DNA from: Falsiroseomonas sp035644895 | Lineage (GTDB): Bacteria; Pseudomonadota; Alphaproteobacteria; Acetobacterales; Acetobacteraceae | Length of the DNA: 27,753 nt | NCBI GenBank assembly: GCA_035644895.1 | Contig: DASQNQ010000420.1 | Location: 1-27,753 of the forward strand | Reading direction: 5' to 3' | Shown here: positions 8,158 through 14,870 of the stretch, piece after piece | Layout of the letters: each line of letters starts with the position of its first letter | Position numbering within the stretch: the first letter of the stretch is position 1 | Notes under the pieces: generated by a model | The model's input: only the letters and a program-made list of their open reading frames with translations | What the model was told of the DNA's origin: nothing | The model's database searches: none | Position numbers and translations under genes: made by a program

Positions 8158-8514
8158 ATGCCGACGGAGCTGCGGAAGGTCATCCTCACGGCCGAGGAGA
8201 CCCTGCGCGCCATCCAGTCCTATGCCCGCATGGTCCCGCGCTTCCTGCCGCGCGGGGAGGTGCACGGCTTCCACCTGGATGAGGCGGCGGAGGACGGCGT
8301 GGGCCTGATGGTCTCGGCGGAGGCCGAGGACGGCGACACCACGGTGCTGATCCAGGTCGAGCCGAAGCCCGCCGAGGTCATCGAGATCCTGGTGCGCTGC
8401 TGCCTCGAGAACAACATCCCGATCCCCCGCCTCGGGACCAAGCGCGCGGTGCTGGTGGAGGGGATGCTGGCGCTGTCCATCCGCTACGAAAGCCACCTGC
8501 CCTACGAGGCGTGA
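8158..8514 (+). CDS. Small hypothetical protein (118 aa)
   Basis: An unrecognised 118-residue acidic protein with an alternating helix/strand pattern. A helical start (ELRKVILTAEETLRAIQSYA) is followed by strands (VGLMVSAEAED, TTVLIQVEP), a helix (AEVIEILVRCCLENN), an IPIPRLGTKRAVL segment and a final strand (ALSIRYESHL). This looks like one compact alpha/beta domain without enzyme motifs. The ATG at 8158 has GGAG about 9 bases upstream; the stop precedes the convergent ptsI stop by 27 bases. Proteins of this size and pattern are common as uncharacterised alphaproteobacterial genes. The preceding 200 bp (7958-8157) holds no other gene that I can support, and no clear promoter. Confidence 0.7.
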   Translation: MPTELRKVILTAEETLRAIQSYARMVPRFLPRGEVHGFHLDEAAEDGVGLMVSAEAEDGDTTVLIQVEPKPAEVIEILVRCCLENNIPIPRLGTKRAVLVEGMLALSIRYESHLPYEA

Positions 8515-8541
8515 CCCCCATGACGGCGTGACCGGGGCTGC

Positions 8542-10407
8542 TCAGCCGCGTTCCGTGACGCCGGAGGCGAAGCCGTCCACCAGCTCGCGGATGCGCGCGG
8601 GGTCGGACTGCTCCATGACGCGCCGCGCGAAGCGGGCGCAGTCCGAGATGTCGAGCGCGCGCACCGCCTGCTTCACGCGCGGGATGGCGGAGGCGTTCAT
8701 GGACAGGCAGCGTATGCCGAGCCCCAGCAGCAGCGGCACGAGGCGCGGGTTGCCCGCCATCTCGCCGCAGACGGACACCGGCATGCGCAGCCTGAGCGCC
8801 GCCTCGGTCGCGAACTGCATCAGCCGCAGCACGGCCGGGTGCAGCGGGTCGTACAGGTGGGCCACGTCGGCCTCGCCCCGGTCCACGGCGAGCGTGTACA
8901 TGGCGAGGTCGTTCGTGCCGATGGCGAAGAAGTCGGCCTCGAGCGCGATGGCATCCGCCGCCAGCGCGGCGCCCGGCGTCTCGATCATCGCGCCCAGCTC
9001 GGGCAGCTTCTCCGGCAGCCGCACGCCCTTGCGGCGCAGGCGGCGCGAGACGCGGTCCAGGATCTCGCGCGCCTGGCGCACCTCCTCCGGGATCGTGACC
9101 ATGGGCAGCAGCACGCGCACCGCGCCGTCGGGCGCGCTGGCCGCCACGCGCAGGATCGCGGCGAACTGCATCTCGAGCAGCGCGGGACGCTTGAGCAGCA
9201 TGCGGATGCCGCGCAGCCCGAGCACGGGGTTCGGGCCGGAGTGCAGCGGCTCCACGCCCTGCGCCAGCGCCTCCATGTCCTTCTCGCCGCCCCAGTCGAG
9301 CACGCGGATGGTCACCTGGTCGCCTGCCAGCGCCGAGACGATCTCGGCGTAGGTCTCGGCCTGCGCCTCCTCGTCGGGCAGGTCCTGGCGGTTCATGAAC
9401 AGGAACTCGGTGCGCAGCAGCCCGATGCCCTGCGCGCCGGCCTGGGCGATCAGCGGCAGCTCGGCCGGGATCTCCATGTTGGCCTGCAGCTCGACCAGCT
9501 CGCCGTCCGTCGTCACCGCCGGCAGGCGCCGGAGCTTCGCGAGCTTCTGCCTCTCCCGCGCATAGGCCGCGACCTCGGTCTTGGCCCAGTTGAGCGTGGC
9601 CGGCGTCGGGTGCAGGGCGCAGGTCCCGGCCGCGCCGTCCAGCACCGCCTGGTCGCCGCGCAGCGCGGCCTCCGTCAGGCCCGCGGCCCCGAGCACCGCG
9701 GGGATGCCCAGCGCGCGCAGCATGATGGCGGTGTGGCCGTCGGCGCCGCCCTCCTCGGTGGCCACGCCCGCGATGCGCGCGGGGTCGAGCAGCGCGGCGT
9801 CGGCCGGCGTCAGCTCCTCGGCCACCAGGATCGCGCCCTCGGGCACGTCCTTGAAGGAGCGGAAGGGCGCGGCGGTCAGGTTCCGCGTCAGGCGCCGCGC
9901 GATCTCGCGCACCTCGCCGGCGCGGCGCCGGAGGCCCGCCTTGTCGTCGTCCTTCGCGGCGAGGATGGCGTCCGCGATCGTCTCCGCCTCGTCATGCACG
10001 GCGGTTTCCGCGGCCAGCAGCCCGGTCTCGATCCGCTTGCGCGCGCCGCGGATCAGGCGGCTGTCGGCCAGCATCATGGCGTAGGCGTCGAGCAGCGGCT
10101 CCAGCTCCTCCTGCGCCTCCTCGGGCAGCACGCCGAGGCGCGTCTTGAGCTTGGCGACCTGCTTGCGGGACGCGGCGACGGCGGCCGCGAGGCGCTCGCG
10201 CTCCGCCTCGACGGCCTCGCGCTCGATGCTCCGCCGCGGCGCCTCGGCCGGCGGGTCTGTCGTGTCGAAGACGGGGCCGATCGCGATGCCGGGAGACACC
10301 CCGATGCCGCGGATCACCACCTCCTTCGTGCCGCGCTTCGCGGCGCGCGGCTTCGCGGCCTCGGGGGCCGGCTTTCCCTCGCTCCTGTCGGAACGATCAG
10401 TCTTCAT
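8542..10407 (-). CDS. ptsI: Phosphoenolpyruvate-protein phosphotransferase (PTS enzyme I)
   Basis: Enzyme I takes phosphate from PEP and passes it to HPr. The 621-residue form starting at ATG 10407 is chosen over a TTG 18 bases upstream. After a basic, disordered N-terminal tail of about 27 residues come the HPr-binding and swivel domains with the phosphohistidine in GGADGHTAIML (His225). The PEP-binding barrel follows: GLLRTEFLFMNR, VLDWGGEKD, GTNDLAMYTLAVDRG, and the active-site Cys547 in VSVCGEMAGNP. There is no N-terminal GAF domain, so this is PtsI type rather than the nitrogen-PTS PtsP. Its start overlaps the ptsH end by 11 bases, implying coupled translation. It is the last gene of the hprK-rapZ-EIIA-ptsH-ptsI operon. 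Confidence 0.95.
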   Translation of the reverse strand: MKTDRSDRSEGKPAPEAAKPRAAKRGTKEVVIRGIGVSPGIAIGPVFDTTDPPAEAPRRSIEREAVEAERERLAAAVAASRKQVAKLKTRLGVLPEEAQEELEPLLDAYAMMLADSRLIRGARKRIETGLLAAETAVHDEAETIADAILAAKDDDKAGLRRRAGEVREIARRLTRNLTAAPFRSFKDVPEGAILVAEELTPADAALLDPARIAGVATEEGGADGHTAIMLRALGIPAVLGAAGLTEAALRGDQAVLDGAAGTCALHPTPATLNWAKTEVAAYARERQKLAKLRRLPAVTTDGELVELQANMEIPAELPLIAQAGAQGIGLLRTEFLFMNRQDLPDEEAQAETYAEIVSALAGDQVTIRVLDWGGEKDMEALAQGVEPLHSGPNPVLGLRGIRMLLKRPALLEMQFAAILRVAASAPDGAVRVLLPMVTIPEEVRQAREILDRVSRRLRRKGVRLPEKLPELGAMIETPGAALAADAIALEADFFAIGTNDLAMYTLAVDRGEADVAHLYDPLHPAVLRLMQFATEAALRLRMPVSVCGEMAGNPRLVPLLLGLGIRCLSMNASAIPRVKQAVRALDISDCARFARRVMEQSDPARIRELVDGFASGVTERG

Positions 10408-10663
10408 GGAAGCCGGCCTCGACAAGGCCGGCGATGGCGTCGAGCGCCTCCTTGGCGTCCCAGCCCTCGGCCTCGATCGTGACCTCGCTGCCCTGTCCCG
10501 CGCCCAGCATCATGAGACCCATGATGGAGCAGGCCGGCACGCTCTGGCCGTCGCGGAGCACGTTCACGCAGGCCGAGTAGCGTTCGGCGAGCGAGACGAG
10601 CTTGGCGGCGGCCCGCGCATGCAGGCCGCGGCTGTTCGGGATGCGGACCGTGCGGCGGAGCAT
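10397..10663 (-). CDS. ptsH: Phosphocarrier protein HPr
   Basis: HPr relays phosphate from enzyme I to EIIA proteins in the cytoplasm. The ATG at 10663 gives 88 residues, the standard length, and places both key residues at canonical numbers: His15 in SRGLHARAAAKLV and Ser46 in ACSIMGLMML, the site modified by HPr kinase. A strong GGGAGG lies 4 bases before this ATG. The frame is also open upstream to an ATG at 10768 that overlaps the EIIA stop as ATGA; that would add a 35-residue Gly/Ala/Pro-rich extension with no known role. I prefer the short form. Both phosphorylation routes are encoded in the same operon. Confidence 0.93.
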   Translation of the reverse strand: MLRRTVRIPNSRGLHARAAAKLVSLAERYSACVNVLRDGQSVPACSIMGLMMLGAGQGSEVTIEAEGWDAKEALDAIAGLVEAGFHED

Positions 10664-10764
10664 GAGACCTCCCGTCGTGTCGCAGCCACAGGGCCCCGCG
10701 GCGGGCGCCGGGGACATCGCGACGGCGGAGGCCGTCGCCTCGCCCCCCTCGTCGGGCCACTCGT

Positions 10765-11232
10765 TCATCCAGACTCTCCACTCCGGGCGGACGGCGTCGA
10801 GCCGGCCGCGCCATTCCCACTTCCTGGCGTCTTCCCGCCCTCGGTCAGGTCGCCGGGGCAGGCGATGTACTTGCGGCCGGCGGCGGTCGCATGCGCCACC
10901 GCCTCGGCCAGCGGCTCGGTGCCGCGGATCTTCGCGAGCTTGACCAGCATGGGCATGTTCACGCCCGCGATCACCTCGACCGTCTTGTGGTCGGCCAGCT
11001 GGCTGGCGAGGTTCGACGGCGTGCCGCCCAGGATGTCCGTGAGCAGGACGACGCCGTCGCCCTGGTTCACGGTCTCGATCCCCTGGCGGATCACCGCGCG
11101 CACCTCGTCGAGCTTGTCGTCCGGCCCGATGCAGACCGTCGCGACCCCCTTCTGGGGGCCGACGACGTGTTCCATGACATTGCGCAGCTCCTCGGCCAGC
11201 CTGCCATGGGTGACGAGAACCAGACCTATCAT
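10765..11232 (-). CDS. PTS EIIA component, mannose family
   Basis: A 155-residue EIIA(Man)-type domain. The phosphorylated histidine is His9 in IGLVLVTHGRLAEEL, and the typical LLTDILGGTPSNLA and AGVNMPMLVKL segments follow. The family is about 130 residues; the last 25 or so (Gly/Ser/Pro-rich) look disordered. No EIIB, EIIC or EIID gene accompanies it, so it probably serves as an output of a regulatory PTS rather than in sugar uptake. This matches the EIIA-Man found beside hprK, rapZ, ptsH and ptsI in many Alphaproteobacteria. Its ATG overlaps the rapZ stop by 4 bases (ATGA), so translation is coupled. Confidence 0.92.
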   Translation of the reverse strand: MIGLVLVTHGRLAEELRNVMEHVVGPQKGVATVCIGPDDKLDEVRAVIRQGIETVNQGDGVVLLTDILGGTPSNLASQLADHKTVEVIAGVNMPMLVKLAKIRGTEPLAEAVAHATAAGRKYIACPGDLTEGGKTPGSGNGAAGSTPSARSGESG

Positions 11233-12203
11233 GGTTGGCCAGTCATGGGATGTGAAACAGGGCCTCCCGCCCCGGAATGTCCGTCCAGGCCTTCCGCGCC
11301 TGGGGCGGAGACTGGCGCCGCCTGCCTGCCGAACTCCGCGGCAAGCTCCCTGTGGATCGTGTCGACGCGCCAGCCAAGGCGCGTCAGATGGTCCGCCAGC
11401 CGCTCGGCCACAAGGACCGACCGGTGACGGCCGCCGGTGCAGCCCAGGCCGACCGTCAGGTACTTCTTCCCCTCCGCGACGTAGCGGGGCAACAGCCCGT
11501 CCAGCAGGCCTGTCATGCGCTCCCAGAAGGGATGCCAGGCGGGGTCCTCCTCGACGAAGCGGGCGATCGCGGCGTCGCGGCCGGTCAGCGGGCGCAGCGC
11601 CGGGTCGTAGTGCGGGTTGCGCAGGAAGCGCAGGTCGAGCACCAGGTCCGCCTCCCGCGGGAGGCCGCGCGGGTAGCCGAAGGAGATGACGGTCACCCCC
11701 ATCCCGGTGGCGTCGCCCCGCCGGAAGCGCCGGTCCACGATGCGGCGCAGCTCAGGCAGCGGCAGGTCGGAGGTGTCCACCACCAGGTCGGCCGCGTCGC
11801 GCAGCGGCCCGAGCAGCGCCGCCTCCCTCGCGATGCCCTCCGAGACCCGGCTGCCGAGCGGCCCGCCGGGCGCGAGCGGGTGGCGCCGCCTGGTTTCGGA
11901 GAAGCGGCGCAGCAGCACCGCCTCGTCCGCGGTGGCGAAGATCAGCGTCGGGTCGGTGTCCCGGCGCCCGCGCAGCCCGTCGAGCGCCGCGCTCACCTCG
12001 CCCGCGTCGAAGCCGCGGGTGCGCGCGTCGATGCCGACCGCGAGCGGCGTGTCGCCGTCCAGGACGAGGTCGCCGAGGATCGAGAGCGGCGGGTTGTCCA
12101 CCGTCTCGAAGCCGAGATCCTCCAGCGTGCGCAGGATGGACGCCTTTCCGGCGCCGGACAGGCCCGTGACGACGACGACCGGGCGGGGCGCGGGCTGCGT
12201 CAC
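11229..12203 (-). CDS. rapZ: RapZ/YvcJ-family nucleotide-binding protein (RNase adapter)
   Basis: A 324-residue P-loop protein of the RapZ (YhbJ/YvcJ) family. Walker A is GLSGAGKAS (about 14-22), and the C-terminal half carries the family blocks NPHYDPALRPLTGRD and GLGCTGGRHRSV. In Escherichia coli RapZ guides a small RNA to RNase E to control amino-sugar synthesis; in Alphaproteobacteria its role is less clear and may lie with the PTS. The GTG at 12203 is chosen because it overlaps the hprK stop as GTGA and homology begins right after it (RPVVVVTGLSGAGK). The longer upstream reading frame runs through hprK in another frame and is not coding. The C-terminal 30 residues are Gly/Pro-rich and variable. 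Confidence 0.93.
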   Translation of the reverse strand: MTQPAPRPVVVVTGLSGAGKASILRTLEDLGFETVDNPPLSILGDLVLDGDTPLAVGIDARTRGFDAGEVSAALDGLRGRRDTDPTLIFATADEAVLLRRFSETRRRHPLAPGGPLGSRVSEGIAREAALLGPLRDAADLVVDTSDLPLPELRRIVDRRFRRGDATGMGVTVISFGYPRGLPREADLVLDLRFLRNPHYDPALRPLTGRDAAIARFVEEDPAWHPFWERMTGLLDGLLPRYVAEGKKYLTVGLGCTGGRHRSVLVAERLADHLTRLGWRVDTIHRELAAEFGRQAAPVSAPGAEGLDGHSGAGGPVSHPMTGQP

Positions 12204-12652
12204 GGCCCGAACGCGCCGCTCACCTGGCCCAGGCGCCCGCAGGCGGCCTCCAGCGCCAGGGCGGCCTTGTCGGGGGCGGATGCCTCGAGGCCATGCAGGC
12301 CGAGCCGGGGGACGGCATGGCCCATGGCGCGGAAGGCCATGCGCTCCGGCAGGCGGGGGACGGGATCGCCGGCCGGCAGCAGGTCGATCGCGAGCCTGAG
12401 CCGCGCCGGCGCCTCGACCGGCAGGCCGCGGAAGATGCCGAGGCCCCTCACCTCCAGCATGCCCGAGAGCGCATCCGGGGGCGCCACGGCGAGGCCCGCC
12501 TCGTCCGCCGAGAGCTCCACCTGGTCGTCGGCCACCAGCGCCCAGCCCCGGCCGAGCAGCCTGAGCACGAGGTCGGACTTGCCGGCGCCCGGCGGGCCCA
12601 GCAGCAGCACGGCATCGCCGCGCAGCGCAGCACAAGAGCCATGGAGAGGCAT
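12200..12652 (-). CDS. hprK: HPr kinase/phosphorylase, short alphaproteobacterial form
   Basis: HprK phosphorylates or dephosphorylates Ser46 of HPr, tying PTS phosphate flow to energy state. This 150-residue protein has only the C-terminal kinase domain, as usual in Alphaproteobacteria; Gram-positive enzymes are about 310 residues. It shows Walker A GPPGAGKS (19-26), the VADDQV block (40-45) and the HprK signature LEVRGLGIF (66-74). The ATG at 12652 is the only reasonable start, since an in-frame stop lies two codons upstream, and the fold begins immediately (LHGSCAALRGDAVLLLGP). A GGAGGGGG run lies about 14 bases before it. It heads the phosphotransfer operon; no two-component pair precedes it as it does in some Rhizobiales. 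Confidence 0.92.
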   Translation of the reverse strand: MPLHGSCAALRGDAVLLLGPPGAGKSDLVLRLLGRGWALVADDQVELSADEAGLAVAPPDALSGMLEVRGLGIFRGLPVEAPARLRLAIDLLPAGDPVPRLPERMAFRAMGHAVPRLGLHGLEASAPDKAALALEAACGRLGQVSGAFGP

Positions 12653-12724
12653 GGGCGGTCAGACCCCCTCCTTCAGGGTCGGAACGATGGCAGAAAAGGG
12701 GCGGCAGCAAAAGCGGACGGACAG

Positions 12725-12745
12725 GTTGCACGGCCTGTTGCACGG
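12725..12745. repeat. Direct repeat GTTGCACGG in the hprK/dehydratase divergent region
   Basis: GTTGCACGG occurs at 12725-12733 and again at 12737-12745, a 12-base period. Each copy contains TTGCAC, close to a -35 box. The repeat lies between the divergent starts at 12652 and 12761 and may be a regulator-binding or promoter element. Confidence 0.4.
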
Positions 12746-12760
12746 TGCGAGACGGGAGCC

Positions 12761-13699
12761 ATGCAGGACATGCCCCCCTCCCGCCCCGACATCCAGGCCG
12801 CCGCCCTGCGCATCGCGGGCCATGTCCGCCGCACGCCGGTGCTGCGCCTCGGAGCGGAGGCGTTCGGCACGCCCCTGGCGCTCAAGCTCGAGTTCCTCCA
12901 GGTCAGCGGGTCCTTCAAGGCCCGGGGAGCCTTCAACAGGATGCTCCAACGCGCGGTGCCCCCCGCCGGCGTCATCACGGCATCGGGCGGAAATCACGGT
13001 GCGGCGGTGGCGCAGGCGGCCCATGCCCTCGGCCACCGCGCGGAGGTCTTCTGTCCCGAAACCATCCCTGCGCCGAAGGCGGCCCGCATCGAGGGCGCGG
13101 GGGCGGTGCTGAGGCGCGTCGGCGCGAGCTACGACGAGGCGCGCGCGGCGTCCGAGGCCCGGGCCGCGGAGGCGGGGGCCATGCTGGTCCATGCCTACGA
13201 CCAGGCGGAGGTGGTGGCAGGGCAGGGCACCGTCGGGCTCGAACTCGCGGAGGACGCCCCCGAGGTGGACCATGTGCTCGTCGCGACCGGCGGCGGCGGG
13301 CTGATCGGCGGCATCGCCGCCTGGTACGCCGGGACGGGCGTGCAGGTGGTCAGCGTGGAGCCTGAGGGCTGCCCGACCATGGCGACCGCCCTGCGGGAGG
13401 GCCGGCCCGTGCCCTGCCCGGCGGGCGGGCTGGCCGCCGACAGCCTCGGCGCACGGCAGGTGGGCGCCATCGGCTTCGCGGCGGCGCGCGCGGCGGGCGT
13501 GCGGGCGGTGCTGGTGCCGGACGCCGCCATCCGCGATGCGCAGCGGCGCCTGTGGGACGCGTTGCGGCTGGTGGCGGAGCCGGGCGGCGCGGCCGCGCTC
13601 GCGGCCATCACCTCCGGCGCCTGGACGCCGCCCGCGGGCGCGCGGGTCGCCGTGGTGCTGTGCGGGGCGAACACGGATCCGGGCGGCGTGGCCGGCTAG
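12761..13699 (+). CDS. Serine/threonine dehydratase-like PLP enzyme
   Basis: A 312-residue fold-type II PLP enzyme. The cofactor lysine is in VSGSFKARGAFNRM, the phosphate/substrate loop is SGGNHGAAVAQAA, and the glycine loop is ATGGGGLIGG. The size and the lack of a C-terminal ACT regulatory domain place it with catabolic threonine/serine dehydratases or serine racemase/hydroxyaspartate dehydratase relatives, which deaminate hydroxy-amino acids to keto acids. Exact substrate cannot be read from sequence. The start at 12761 has GGGAG close upstream; an alternative ATG at 12770 would have better spacing and lose three residues. It is divergent from hprK and its TAG stop overlaps the stop of the convergent DUF707 gene. 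Confidence 0.88.
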   Translation: MQDMPPSRPDIQAAALRIAGHVRRTPVLRLGAEAFGTPLALKLEFLQVSGSFKARGAFNRMLQRAVPPAGVITASGGNHGAAVAQAAHALGHRAEVFCPETIPAPKAARIEGAGAVLRRVGASYDEARAASEARAAEAGAMLVHAYDQAEVVAGQGTVGLELAEDAPEVDHVLVATGGGGLIGGIAAWYAGTGVQVVSVEPEGCPTMATALREGRPVPCPAGGLAADSLGARQVGAIGFAAARAAGVRAVLVPDAAIRDAQRRLWDALRLVAEPGGAAALAAITSGAWTPPAGARVAVVLCGANTDPGGVAG

Positions 13700-14553
13700 A
13701 CCGGGCTGGTCGGCGTGCCCTCCACCGGGTAGGCAGGCCATTCGAAGGCGGGACGCTGCTGCTCCACGATCCAGCGCAGCACGCGGGGGTTGGCGGGCAG
13801 CAGGTACTCCCACCCCTCCACCAGCCGCGTCAGCAGCCCGTCCGGGGAGAGGTCCAGGTCGCGCCCGTCCGCGCCGATGCCGGCGAAGGTCGCCATGCGC
13901 TGGCCGCAGTCGAACTCGGCCAGCATCCGGTCCGATTCCTCCAGCACGCGCCGCCCCAGCTCCGCGTCGCGGAAGGCGCCGACGGCGCGCGTGTGCAGCA
14001 CCGGCGTCGCGTCGATGATGCCGAGGCCGCGATAGCCGAGCAGCTTGGGCCAGACGGAATCGAGGCCCCATCCCCAGCCCGTTGTGGAGAGGTCGAGCGT
14101 GTGGGCCAGCCGCTCCAGCGCCGGCCGGCTGAAGCCCGGCACCATGATCTCCACGAAGCCGACGCGCCGCGCGTGGAAGGCGCGGTTGCGCATGGCGATG
14201 AAGTGCGCGTAGTGCGACGCCTCGTGCAGCGCGGGCGCGAAGAGCTGGAAATCGAGCGCGGCCGCCGCGTCGAACATCGCGCCGATCGTGTCCTGGCTCG
14301 CCAGGATGTCGTCGTCCGGCAGCCAGATGCGGTCGTAGCCGCGCCAGCCATCCCAGCGCCGCAGGGTTTCACGCAGCCCGGTCCATTTCGGGCCGGGGAT
14401 CACCTCGCCCAGCGTGACGCCGGGCATGTCCTGGTGCGGGATCTCCTGGAAGGGACACAGGTAGAGGTCCCAGTTCCGCGGCTTCGCGGCATCGAGCCAC
14501 AGGCGGTGCAGCGAGTTGCGCCCGACGCGGGCGATGACGAGGTTCCGTGCCAC
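13696..14553 (-). CDS. DUF707 family protein (glycosyltransferase-like)
   Basis: A 285-residue protein of the DUF707 family. Visible landmarks are the N-terminal RNLVIARVGRNSLHRLWL, YDRIWLPDDDILAS with an aspartate triad like a glycosyltransferase-A DxD site, FVEIMVPGFSRPALERL, GWGWGLDSVWPKLLG and IIDATPVLHTRAVG. The family occurs in bacteria and plants, has a glycosyltransferase-like core and lacks a firm function; action on surface glycans is an inference. The start is GTG at 14553, immediately before the conserved N-terminus, with no convincing ribosome-binding site. Its TAG stop and that of the dehydratase share CTAG at 13696-13699. It is a single gene, separated by 317 bp from the next gene. 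Confidence 0.82.
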   Translation of the reverse strand: MARNLVIARVGRNSLHRLWLDAAKPRNWDLYLCPFQEIPHQDMPGVTLGEVIPGPKWTGLRETLRRWDGWRGYDRIWLPDDDILASQDTIGAMFDAAAALDFQLFAPALHEASHYAHFIAMRNRAFHARRVGFVEIMVPGFSRPALERLAHTLDLSTTGWGWGLDSVWPKLLGYRGLGIIDATPVLHTRAVGAFRDAELGRRVLEESDRMLAEFDCGQRMATFAGIGADGRDLDLSPDGLLTRLVEGWEYLLPANPRVLRWIVEQQRPAFEWPAYPVEGTPTSPV

Positions 14554-14704
14554 GGGAGGTGCGCCCCTTTCTGTGGTCGCGGCGCAAGCGCGCCGCGGGC
14601 GCCCGCGCTTCGTGTGGACCCGTTCACATTGGCGACGGGCCGAGGGTCGGCCGCGTAAAGAAGCCGCAATGTCTTCCCGCTGACACGACAGTCATGCCGG
14701 CACA

Positions 14705-14722
14705 TTGTACGTTAATGTACAA
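14705..14722. promoter_or_regulatory. Inverted repeat TTGTAC-N6-GTACAA (operator candidate)
   Basis: A perfect 6-bp dyad, TTGTAC and GTACAA, flanks GTTAAT. It is AT-rich in a GC-rich region and lies 148 bp before the dehydrogenase start. The form suits a dimeric helix-turn-helix repressor such as GntR/FCD or LacI types that control sugar-acid and polyol genes; the regulator itself is not in the window. Confidence 0.5.
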
Positions 14723-14817
14723 ACACAGAGGTGAAACAGGGCAAGACAGGATCATCATCTCGGCTTCCCGGCGGCTGTTTCGACATGCAGGAGGAACTGC
14801 GACTGCCCAACTGCATT

Positions 14818-14866
14818 GTTCGGCCTCTCCCAAGAAAGCCCTGCTACAGGGCAGGAAAGGCCGAAC
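14818..14866 (+). promoter_or_regulatory. Nested stem-loop in the leader of the dehydrogenase gene
   Basis: An outer perfect 9-bp pair, GTTCGGCCT (14818-14826) with AGGCCGAAC (14858-14866), encloses an inner hairpin GCCCTG-CTA-CAGGGC (14838-14852). The outer 3' arm overlaps the GGAAAGG that would be the ribosome-binding site of the TTG start at 14871, so folding could limit translation. There is no T-run for a terminator. Confidence 0.45.
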
Positions 14867-14870
14867 GGCG

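Larger units (their letters stand above)
14554..14870. other. 317-bp intergenic region before the mannitol-dehydrogenase-family gene
   Basis: No gene is supported here, although frames are open in both directions. The central part (about 14690-14850) is less GC-rich than its surroundings. It holds a dyad operator candidate (14705-14722) and a nested stem-loop next to the downstream start (14818-14866). It must also contain the promoter of the DUF707 gene, which I could not pinpoint. Confidence 0.7.

Noticed and set aside
11229..12743. Longer version of RapZ reading through hprK
   Set aside because: The extra N-terminal part is an off-frame translation of hprK; the GTGA overlap and conserved start fix the shorter form.
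14547..14870. Extending the mannitol-dehydrogenase-family gene upstream to ATGs at 14547 or 14716
   Set aside because: The added residues show no family similarity, and the frame would run through an operator-like dyad and the promoter zone of the divergent gene. Homology starts after the TTG at 14871.
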